A stretch of 12,061 nt of DNA from NCBI GenBank assembly GCA_964478055.1, contig CAYZHV010000107.1, positions 1 to 12,061 on the forward strand. Reading direction: 5' to 3'. Below are positions 1-6,331 of the stretch, piece by piece; the first letter of the stretch is position 1, and every line of letters starts with the position of its first letter. The translations under genes were made by a program, and so were the position numbers. A model generated the notes under the pieces. That model was not told the origin of the DNA. It saw only the letters and a list, made by a program, of their open reading frames with translations, and did not search any database. Source of the DNA: CAYZHV01 sp964478055. Lineage in GTDB: Bacteria > Spirochaetota > Spirochaetia > DSM-27196 > Alkalispirochaetaceae.

Positions 1-945
1 GGCGGCGGCGCCGCGGGACTCACCGCGGCTCAGTATGGAGCGCGAGCCGCCTTGAATACGCTGGTCATCGAGCAGGCCGCCAACGGCGGGCAATGCCTCC
101 TTATCGAGGGCTTGGAGAACTACCCCGGATTTCCGGAGCCGATCAACGGAACGGATTTTACCGAGCGCTTCGAGGAGCAGGCCCGAAACTTCGGCGCGAG
201 CTTCAAGATCGCCACGGTCCAGAAGATCGAGAAGGAAGGGCACGCCTTTACCCTGAGTACGGACGCGGAGAAGATCACAGCCTCCGCTGTCATTCTCGCC
301 ACCGGAGCCAAGCACCGGACCCTTGATGTCCCTGGGGAAGCGGAGTTCCAGGGCAAGGGCGTGAGTTACTGCGCAACCTGCGACGGACCCTTCTTCAAAG
401 GACAGAAGATTCTGGTAGTGGGCGGCGGCGACGCCGCCTTTGACGAGGCAAACTTTCTCTCCAAGCTGAGCGACCAGGTGGTGCTGGTACACCGTCGGGA
501 GAGCTTCCGGGCACAGAAGTCCCTGGTCAAGCGGGTAATGGAGAATCCGAACATCGAGGTGCGCACCAACACCGTAGTCAAAGAGGTAAAGGGTGCTCCG
601 AACATGTTCGGCATCGAGGCGGTGGATTCCATCACCTTTCAGAACACAAAGACCGGGGAAGAGCAGAGTGAGCCCTTTAAGGCGATGTTTGTTTTCGTCG
701 GGTCGATCCCCCAGACCGGCCTCGCCGAAGACGCGGAGAAAGACGAAGCAGGATACATTGTCACCGACGAACACATGCGTACCAGCGTGAAGGGCCTCTA
801 TGCGGTAGGAGATGTCCGCACTACCCCGTTCCGGCAGCTGGTCGTCGCCGCGAGCGACGGAGCGATCGCCGCCCACGACGCCTCGGCCTACATCGACCAG
901 ATCGAGGAAGAGCTCGCGCAGACCCCTGAGCCCGCCCTCGTCTAA
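1..945 (+). CDS. trxB: Thioredoxin reductase (NADPH), 5'-truncated by window edge
   Basis: Flavoenzyme that uses NADPH to reduce thioredoxin in the cytoplasm. The reading frame is open from base 1 and begins in the FAD-binding GGGAAG loop, so only about 10 N-terminal residues are missing; the TTG at 52 lies inside this domain and is not the true start. Visible residues number 314, against about 310-320 for the family. In visible numbering the redox-active CATC motif is C124/C127, followed by DG. The NADPH-domain glycine loop GGGDAA is at 141-146, and HRRESFR (from H164) is the usual NADPH-preference motif. The second FAD motif, GLYAVGDV, starts near residue 265. All parts of a low-molecular-weight TrxR are present and in order. 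The gene ends just before a strong intrinsic terminator, so it is transcriptionally separate from nagZ. Thioredoxin itself is not in the window. Confidence 0.95.
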   Translation, partial: GGGAAGLTAAQYGARAALNTLVIEQAANGGQCLLIEGLENYPGFPEPINGTDFTERFEEQARNFGASFKIATVQKIEKEGHAFTLSTDAEKITASAVILATGAKHRTLDVPGEAEFQGKGVSYCATCDGPFFKGQKILVVGGGDAAFDEANFLSKLSDQVVLVHRRESFRAQKSLVKRVMENPNIEVRTNTVVKEVKGAPNMFGIEAVDSITFQNTKTGEEQSEPFKAMFVFVGSIPQTGLAEDAEKDEAGYIVTDEHMRTSVKGLYAVGDVRTTPFRQLVVAASDGAIAAHDASAYIDQIEEELAQTPEPALV

Positions 946-965
946 ACCGCTGAATCTCGGTTCCT

Positions 966-997
966 GGGCGTCGACGCAGTCGGCGCCCTTCTCTTTT
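966..997 (+). terminator. Intrinsic terminator after trxB
   Basis: A 10-bp stem (GGGCGTCGAC pairing with GTCGGCGCCC, one G-T wobble) closes a three-base GCA loop and is followed by the T-rich tract TTCTCTTTT. It lies 20 bp after the trxB stop codon on the same strand, the expected place for rho-independent termination. Confidence 0.85.
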
Positions 998-1014
998 CTA
1001 CTGTCCACAACCCT

Positions 1015-1028
1015 GCGGGTCGACCCGC
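1015..1028. promoter_or_regulatory. Perfect 14-bp palindrome upstream of nagZ (possible operator)
   Basis: GCGGGTCGACCCGC reads identically on both strands. It lies between the trxB terminator and the possible -35 of the nagZ operon, ending 3 bp before it. The position suits a dimeric regulator, but no regulator family is recognised. It could also be a chance GC-rich palindrome. Confidence 0.3.
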
Positions 1029-1031
1029 GCC

Positions 1032-1060
1032 TTGCGAGAGGCAAAAAAGTGTGCTATGTA
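1032..1060 (+). promoter_or_regulatory. Possible sigma-70-type promoter for the nagZ operon
   Basis: TTGCGA (4/6 to the -35 consensus) at 1032-1037 is followed after 17 bp by TATGTA at 1055-1060. The latter has an upstream TG (extended -10 form) but matches the consensus at only 3/6. Initiation would fall near 1067-1069. That is downstream of the GTG at 1051 and at the alternative GTG 1069, so this promoter and the 1051 start exclude each other. Promoter evidence is weak. Confidence 0.3.
1036..1041 (+). promoter_or_regulatory. Ribosome binding site supporting the nagZ GTG 1051 start
   Basis: GAGAGG lies 9 bases upstream of the GTG at 1051 and is the only Shine-Dalgarno-like sequence near the candidate starts of nagZ. 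It is part of the same bases as the possible promoter, so only one of the two readings can be right. Confidence 0.4.
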
Positions 1061-2811
1061 CGAAAGTCGTGACGAGGTCTCTAAGTCGAGCCGCCGCACT
1101 CTTTCTACTGTTCACAACTCCCTTGATGGCCCAAAGCACGAGAGCCCCTTCCTCCCCGGAGACCACCGGCTTCTGGGCGGATGAGCCGGAAGAGATAGTT
1201 CTCGATAACCTCATGCGCAGGATGAGCGATGAGGAGATTCTCGGGCAGCTCTTTCTGGTTGGTTGGCCCACTACCGAGCCCACACCGGAGCTCATGCGCT
1301 GGATTAGAGAGCGCAATATCGGGGGTATCAAGATTTTCGGCTGGAACGGCACGAATCTTCCCGCCCTGGCGAGCTCCATAAGTGAAATGCAACGAGCCGC
1401 TCTGGCCACGCCGAACGGAATTCCCCTCTTTACTGCCACCGATCAGGAGGGCGGATGGGTACGTCACGTCAAGGACGGCACCTCCCTCACCCCGGGAAAC
1501 CTCGCCATCGGTGCCTCGGGCCTGCCCTACGATGCGTACCGCTCCGCAAGCATAATCGGCCGGGAGCTCCGAGCCCTGGGCATTAACATGAACTTTGCCC
1601 CTACCGTGGACGTCTACTCCAATCCCGAAGCCCACGTCATTGGCCCCCGGGCTTTCTCTTCAGATCCCGTTGAGACTGCTCTCCTCGGCGTTGCCTATTA
1701 CCGAGGGCTCGAGGAGCAGCGCATCATAGCGACGGCCAAGCACTTTCCCGGTCACGGTAACGCCACCGGAGACAGTCACGGTATGCTTCCGGTTATTTCT
1801 GACCGCTGGGAGGATCTCTGGGAACGGGACCTCATCCCGTACCGCTTTCTCATTCGCGAGGGGGTGCCGGCGGTCCTGAGTGGGCATTTGAGCTTTCCCG
1901 AGGTGAGCGGCGAAGCAACTCCCGCCTCGATTTCTTCGTTCTTCAAGACGGAGGTTCTCCGGGAACGGCTCGGCTTCGAGGGGATAGTAATTACCGACGA
2001 CCTCTACATGGGGGGCGCCCTCGCCTACGGTCGGCAGCGGGGTTGGAGCTTCGCGGAGATCTGCCTCAAAGCGATCGAGGCGGGGAATGACATGATCATG
2101 CTCTCCCGAACGCCGGGTTTCAACGACGAGATTTGGCGCACCCTCTACGACGCCTATCAGAGTGATCCGGTCATTCGGGACCGAGTCAGGGAGAGCGCCC
2201 GCAGGATCCTGCGGATAAAGCTCCGGTACCTCAAGGACGAGGAGGCCGTACCTCTCGCCCCGAGCCTTCAAGAGATCAGGAGCAGGGTGCCCGATCCCCA
2301 GGCGGCGGAGTTCTTTCTCGACCAGGCTTCCAGGAGCGTCACGGTGGTTAGAGCCGAAGGCCTTCCCTTCCGGCCTACTCCAGAGGAGCGAATCCTCCTC
2401 GTCGGCAACGATCGAGACTTCCTCGGAGAAGGAAGGGCGCGGTTTCCAGAGGCGGATATCCTCACCTTTGAGACTTCCAACTTCTACTATTCCTCTCCGG
2501 AGGATCGCGCCGCTTTCAGGCGGATCGCTGACCGGTACGATACGATCATCTACTGCCTCTCCGATCCCAACTCCCTGCAGGTCCTCCAGTCCGCGGGGCC
2601 CCTCTCCGCCCGGGTGATCGTCTTCAGCATTCTTACCCCGGTCTATCTCACTGAGCTTCCCTGGGTCGAGAACGCCGTGGCTGTCTACGGCTGGGGCCGA
2701 GAGAGCTTCGAGGCGGGCTACGCAGCGATCCTCGGAGACTACGCCCCGGGAGGCCGAATGCCCGTCGGCTTCGTGGACGGGCCAAAACGGCCCCTCTTCG
2801 AGGACGAATGA
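1051..2811 (+). CDS. nagZ: Exported beta-N-acetylhexosaminidase, GH3 family (NagZ-like)
   Basis: Glycoside hydrolase family 3 enzyme expected to release N-acetylglucosamine from muropeptides or chitin-type sugars. The protein has 586 residues. Residues 1-28 look like a Sec signal peptide: positive residues, a hydrophobic run ALFLLF, then PLMA before QS. No lipobox cysteine follows, so a periplasmic or secreted location is inferred. The GH3 domain spans about 45-390. KHFPGHG starts at K230, and the D241-S-H243 that follows is the Asp-His acid/base pair typical of NagZ. TDD at 315-317 supplies the nucleophile aspartate. Residues about 410-586 form a C-terminal domain, as in Bacillus-type NagZ; E. 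coli NagZ lacks it and is cytoplasmic. The start is uncertain: GTG 1051 has GAGAGG 9 bases upstream, while GTG 1069 gives a cleaner signal peptide (MTRSLSR) but no Shine-Dalgarno. The gene overlaps the next by 4 bp (ATGA), indicating translational coupling. Confidence 0.9.
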   Translation: MLCTKVVTRSLSRAAALFLLFTTPLMAQSTRAPSSPETTGFWADEPEEIVLDNLMRRMSDEEILGQLFLVGWPTTEPTPELMRWIRERNIGGIKIFGWNGTNLPALASSISEMQRAALATPNGIPLFTATDQEGGWVRHVKDGTSLTPGNLAIGASGLPYDAYRSASIIGRELRALGINMNFAPTVDVYSNPEAHVIGPRAFSSDPVETALLGVAYYRGLEEQRIIATAKHFPGHGNATGDSHGMLPVISDRWEDLWERDLIPYRFLIREGVPAVLSGHLSFPEVSGEATPASISSFFKTEVLRERLGFEGIVITDDLYMGGALAYGRQRGWSFAEICLKAIEAGNDMIMLSRTPGFNDEIWRTLYDAYQSDPVIRDRVRESARRILRIKLRYLKDEEAVPLAPSLQEIRSRVPDPQAAEFFLDQASRSVTVVRAEGLPFRPTPEERILLVGNDRDFLGEGRARFPEADILTFETSNFYYSSPEDRAAFRRIADRYDTIIYCLSDPNSLQVLQSAGPLSARVIVFSILTPVYLTELPWVENAVAVYGWGRESFEAGYAAILGDYAPGGRMPVGFVDGPKRPLFEDE

Positions 2812-3647
2812 GCTGGCGTCTCGCGGACGCCAAAGATCGCAACCGGTTGAGGGGGTTTGTCGAGAGCAGGGAACCGGGGGCGGTGGTATTCTCAGAGCAT
2901 CTCAAGAGACATGGCGCCAAGTCGAGCAGGTTTCAGAGGGTCCACCTCTACGAAGAGGGCCAGCGAATCGAGAGCGCCCTGCTCCAGACCGGAGCGGGCT
3001 TCTTTGTTCCCGCGGCCCGGGGAGAGGGACTTCCCGATCCAGAGGGTTTGCGAGCTCTCATCGACCCTGACAACAATCGGATTCACTCTATCATGGGGGA
3101 GTTGCCCTCGGTCCACTCTCTCTCGGAGACAATTGACGTTCCCCTGAGTTTTACCGTGGATTACCACCTCATGTATCGTCCCCGGGAGCACCGCATCCCC
3201 TTCGTAGAGCCGCCCCTCCCGGGACTCGACTACGCCTGGGCGACGCCACGGGACGCCAAGCTCCTGCGGGAAATCCAGGAAGCGTATGAGCGGGAAGAAG
3301 TACTCTTGCCGGGGCACAGCTTCAATCCTCGAGTCAGCATGGAGAATCTCCGATACCATCTAAAAAACCAGCTTGTGCTCTACGTCACCTACGGCGATGA
3401 GGTCATTGCAAAAGCGGCTACCAACGCCCGGGGCTTTGGCTGCGACCAACTCGGCGGCGTCTACACCAAGCCGAAGTTCAGGCGTCGTGGCATCGCCCGC
3501 TGGCTCGTGGCTATACTGATACGGCGGCTCCGAAAGGAGATGAAAGGATCATCCCTTTTTGTCAAACCGCAGAACCTGGCGGCTGTCGAGCTCTACCGGG
3601 ATCTCGGTTTCACCATTGTTGGGCCCTTTCGCATCAGCTATTATTGA
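2808..3647 (+). CDS. GNAT-family N-acetyltransferase with N-terminal extension
   Basis: Predicted acetyl-CoA-dependent acetyltransferase of 279 residues; substrate unknown. The C-terminal half (about 140-279) is a GNAT fold. It contains QLGGVYT, then the acetyl-CoA pyrophosphate-binding RRRGIA at 225-230, and ends in the typical VKPQNLAAVELYRDLGF motif-B region at about 252-268. The N-terminal half (about 1-135) resembles the extra domain of predicted acetyltransferases of the COG3393/DUF4081 kind; that is from memory and not verified. The ATG overlaps the nagZ TGA by 4 bp, with a weak AGGA 3 bases upstream, so translation is probably coupled to nagZ. glgA starts 4 bp after the stop. The link to an exported amino-sugar hydrolase hints at amino-sugar or peptidoglycan metabolism, but this is only context. 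Confidence 0.8.
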   Translation: MSWRLADAKDRNRLRGFVESREPGAVVFSEHLKRHGAKSSRFQRVHLYEEGQRIESALLQTGAGFFVPAARGEGLPDPEGLRALIDPDNNRIHSIMGELPSVHSLSETIDVPLSFTVDYHLMYRPREHRIPFVEPPLPGLDYAWATPRDAKLLREIQEAYEREEVLLPGHSFNPRVSMENLRYHLKNQLVLYVTYGDEVIAKAATNARGFGCDQLGGVYTKPKFRRRGIARWLVAILIRRLRKEMKGSSLFVKPQNLAAVELYRDLGFTIVGPFRISYY

Positions 3648-3651
3648 GCCC

Positions 3652-5127
3652 GTGAACACCCCAAGACGAGTCCTCATGGTATCGAGCGAGTACGCCCCCC
3701 TGGCGAAGGCGGGAGGTCTCGCCGACGCGGTAGCATCCTTGTCAACAGCGCTAAAACGAAACGGGGTAGACCTTCGGGTTCTCATTCCGCGTTACGGCTT
3801 TATCCCGAAAGGAAAACTCGAGCTCCTTCCCGGCTCTCTCGGCGTTCCGATCGGCGTCAGGGAAGAGTGGGTTGCGGTCTACCGATGGGAGAGTCCGTCG
3901 GGAGTGCCGGTATATCTTCTCGATCACGAGGAGCTTTACGGGAGGAAGGGTATATACAACGAGGCTGGCCTGGACTACGCCGACAACCCCCGGCGCTTTG
4001 CCCTTCTCTCCTACGGCGCCTTCCAGCTCTCGAGAATGCTCCACTGGATTCCCGAGGTAATCCACGCTCACGACTGGCCCACGGGGCTGGTACCGGTATT
4101 CCTTGAGAGTCGCGAACGACAGGGGGAGTTCGAAAAGACGGCGAGCCTTTTCACCATTCATAATATCGGATACCAGGGAGTCTTCGGTTCGGAGCAGTTT
4201 GTTCACACAAAGCTCCCCTGGGAGGACTACGAGCGCCTGGGGCTCTCCTTTGGGGGCAGTCTAAACATGCTCAACGGTGCTCTCACAAACGCGGACGTCG
4301 TAACCACCGTCTCCCAGCGGTACGCCGAGGAAATTCAGACACCGGAGTTCTCCTTCGGCCTGGACGGTACCTTGCGCCGCAGGGAGGTCCCGCTCTACGG
4401 AGCGCTAAACGGGATCGATCTGGAAGAGTGGAACCCCGAAGAGGATGAGTTTCTTCCAACCCCTTTCTCCCCGGAGGATATGGCGGGCAAAGAAGACGCG
4501 AAACTCGAATTGCAGCGCAGGATGGGGCTCCCGGAGGAACCAGAGACCCCGGTGGTCGGCTTTATCGGGCGCCTGGCGGAGCAGAAGGGCGTGAAGTACC
4601 TCTTCTCCGACGGCGGGGGTGCCATAGATCGTCTCTGCCGGGAAGAACGTATCCAGTGCGTCTTGTTGGCCAGCGGCGATCCGAAATATGAGTCCCTCAT
4701 CCGACACGCCTCCCTGGAGCTTCCGAATTTCAGTGCCCATCTCGGCTACGACAACCAACTTGCCCATCTCATCGAGGGGGGCGCGGACTTTCTACTCATG
4801 CCGTCGGAGTACGAACCCTGCGGGCTCAATCAGATGTACTCCATGCGGTACGGGACGATCCCGATCGTCTCCGTTACCGGCGGCCTCGCGGATACGGTCG
4901 TGGACGAGTCCGAGGGCTCCGGTGCGACGGGCTTCCACATAGAGAGCCTGACAATCGACTCCGTGGTGGCTACGGTGCAGAGGGCCCTCTCGGTCTACCA
5001 GAACCAACCGGAGCGAATAGAGGAGCTTCGAGCTGAGGGTATGCGCCGGGACTTCTCCTGGGGAAGCAGCGCCCAGCGGTATCAGGAGCTCTACGAGGAA
5101 GCGCTTCGCCGCCGCAGCCGCTCCTGA
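3652..5127 (+). CDS. glgA: Glycogen synthase, ADP-glucose dependent (GT5)
   Basis: Transfers glucose from ADP-glucose to the non-reducing end of alpha-1,4-glucan in the cytoplasm. The chosen GTG start gives 491 residues (E. coli GlgA has 477) and an N-terminus that reads directly into the first beta strand (VLMVSSEY) and KAGGLAD, with substrate-binding K19; the usual form is KTGGLAD. An in-frame TTG at 3559 would add 31 residues lying inside the acetyltransferase gene and is judged wrong. No clear Shine-Dalgarno precedes the GTG, so coupling to the upstream stop 4 bp away is likely. GFIGRLAEQKG provides R307 and K312, and SEYEPCGLNQM carries the retaining-glycosyltransferase glutamate E388. 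YGTIPIV and TGGLADTV follow as in GT5 enzymes. The last 37 bp overlap the convergent mrfB gene. The substrate is supplied by GlgC, encoded 3.6 kb downstream. Confidence 0.95.
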   Translation: MNTPRRVLMVSSEYAPLAKAGGLADAVASLSTALKRNGVDLRVLIPRYGFIPKGKLELLPGSLGVPIGVREEWVAVYRWESPSGVPVYLLDHEELYGRKGIYNEAGLDYADNPRRFALLSYGAFQLSRMLHWIPEVIHAHDWPTGLVPVFLESRERQGEFEKTASLFTIHNIGYQGVFGSEQFVHTKLPWEDYERLGLSFGGSLNMLNGALTNADVVTTVSQRYAEEIQTPEFSFGLDGTLRRREVPLYGALNGIDLEEWNPEEDEFLPTPFSPEDMAGKEDAKLELQRRMGLPEEPETPVVGFIGRLAEQKGVKYLFSDGGGAIDRLCREERIQCVLLASGDPKYESLIRHASLELPNFSAHLGYDNQLAHLIEGGADFLLMPSEYEPCGLNQMYSMRYGTIPIVSVTGGLADTVVDESEGSGATGFHIESLTIDSVVATVQRALSVYQNQPERIEELRAEGMRRDFSWGSSAQRYQELYEEALRRRSRS

Positions 5128-6326
5128 CGGTGGAGGAGCGACGCTTCTAGTCGCGGTGGCTTATCCTGCCGAGCCAAGAGCTCCTCAACCAGGGAGAGGG
5201 CTTCCTCGTACTCCCTGAATTGGTGTTCCAGGAGCTTAGCGGCCATGATCCCCGCGGCGACGCTCCCGCAGCCCCGGAAGGCGCGATTCCACACCTCATA
5301 AGCCTTCTCCAAGTCTCCCTCTCGTCTCAAATGGCGTCCGTAGTAGAGAGCGGCCCGCTCGGCGGTACCTTGCGCAGTCAGCTCCCGGAGCAACGCCTCT
5401 CCCCGGGCCCTCGCTCCCGGTAGAGGCTCCTGCTCAAGGAGCAGCTTTCCGAGCTCAAACAGATCCGGTCCCAGGCCCGAGGAGCCCGCCACGCCCCGGA
5501 GGATCGTCTCGATCCGGGATAGGAGCAGGTAGAGGCTCAGAATGTCCTGTCTATGGTGCGCCACCACCTCCAGGAGCGGCTCGGGCCGGCCTGAACGCAG
5601 GTAGTCAAAGTAGCGCAAGGGAACGAAGGCACCGGGAACGTCGAGCTCCCGCTCTATCGAGAGCACCCCCTCCTCCACGGTCCCGAGGGAGCAGTTCTCC
5701 AACTCCCCCCGCCAGAAACGGCGGGAAATCGGCAGAAGATCGAGCTCCTTCGGCGGCTCAAAGGGGATACCGTTCATGAGCATTCGAGTCCGCAGTAGCG
5801 GCGTATCGAAGGATCGCCCATTGTAGGAGACCAGGGTCAGCGGTCCGAGGCGCGCTTCAAGGAGTTGGAGCTCCGAGGCAACTGATGAGAGGAGCTCCGG
5901 CTCGTAGGGATAATCCGGCAGCAGCCACTGTATGAGCTCGAAACCGCTCCGGGAGAGAAAGCCGACACCGAGAAGGAACGCCACGTTCCCCGCCCCTGTG
6001 GATAGACCGGTAGCCTCGAGGTCGAAGAAGATGTGCGTCTCGAGAAGAGGGGTCTCGGAGGAGTGTTCCGCCGCGGCGCCGGAGGATAGCCGAACCGGTA
6101 TGTGTACCGGCTCCCCTGGTCCTAGGAGCATCGCTTCGGCGCCGAGCTCCCGGAGGGGTATCGTCTCCCGCCGCAGGTAGACCCCGTCCCTCAGGCTGAA
6201 GCCTTCCGGGGCGCGGTGTTCCCAGTCTCGCCCCGGCTCCTTCGGGCCCTTCCTGACTGGTCGGGCCTCCCGGGGAGCTTCCCCCCGGGCCTTCGCGGCT
6301 TTGAGACGTCGATAGAGATCGCTCAT
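5091..6326 (-). CDS. mrfB: MrfB/YprB-like exonuclease, RNase H-like fold
   Basis: DnaQ/RNase H-like 3'-5' exonuclease of 411 residues, about the length of the Bacillus protein. The N-terminal 95 residues are basic and then poorly conserved in type. The nuclease domain (about 97-275) shows FFDLEATG with metal ligands D102 and E104, SYNGRSFDTPLL with D174, and a HHRQD motif with H257 or H258 and D261: a DEDD/h arrangement. Residues about 285-405 are predicted helical, with TPR-like pairs (for example AALYYGRHLRREGDLEKAYEVW). In B. subtilis MrfB acts with the MrfA helicase in repair of mitomycin-type lesions. The gene lies 5 bp downstream of mrfA on the same strand and is preceded by GAGGAG with 8-base spacing, so the two form an operon. 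The 3' end overlaps glgA by 37 bp tail to tail. Confidence 0.88.
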   Translation of the reverse strand: MSDLYRRLKAAKARGEAPREARPVRKGPKEPGRDWEHRAPEGFSLRDGVYLRRETIPLRELGAEAMLLGPGEPVHIPVRLSSGAAAEHSSETPLLETHIFFDLEATGLSTGAGNVAFLLGVGFLSRSGFELIQWLLPDYPYEPELLSSVASELQLLEARLGPLTLVSYNGRSFDTPLLRTRMLMNGIPFEPPKELDLLPISRRFWRGELENCSLGTVEEGVLSIERELDVPGAFVPLRYFDYLRSGRPEPLLEVVAHHRQDILSLYLLLSRIETILRGVAGSSGLGPDLFELGKLLLEQEPLPGARARGEALLRELTAQGTAERAALYYGRHLRREGDLEKAYEVWNRAFRGCGSVAAGIMAAKLLEHQFREYEEALSLVEELLARQDKPPRLEASLLHRQERLRRRSASS

Positions 6327-6331
6327 CGACG

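Noticed and set aside
4580..4640. Possible frameshift or insertion in glgA around KYLFSDGGGAIDRL
   Set aside because: The frame is continuous, the flanking motifs (GFIGRLAEQKG and the following GDPKYE) are in register, and comparable wording occurs in other GlgA proteins.
5117..5153. Stem GCGAC/GTCGC near the glgA end as a terminator
   Set aside because: The stem is only 5 bp with no T-run, and the bases belong to the mrfB C-terminal codons.
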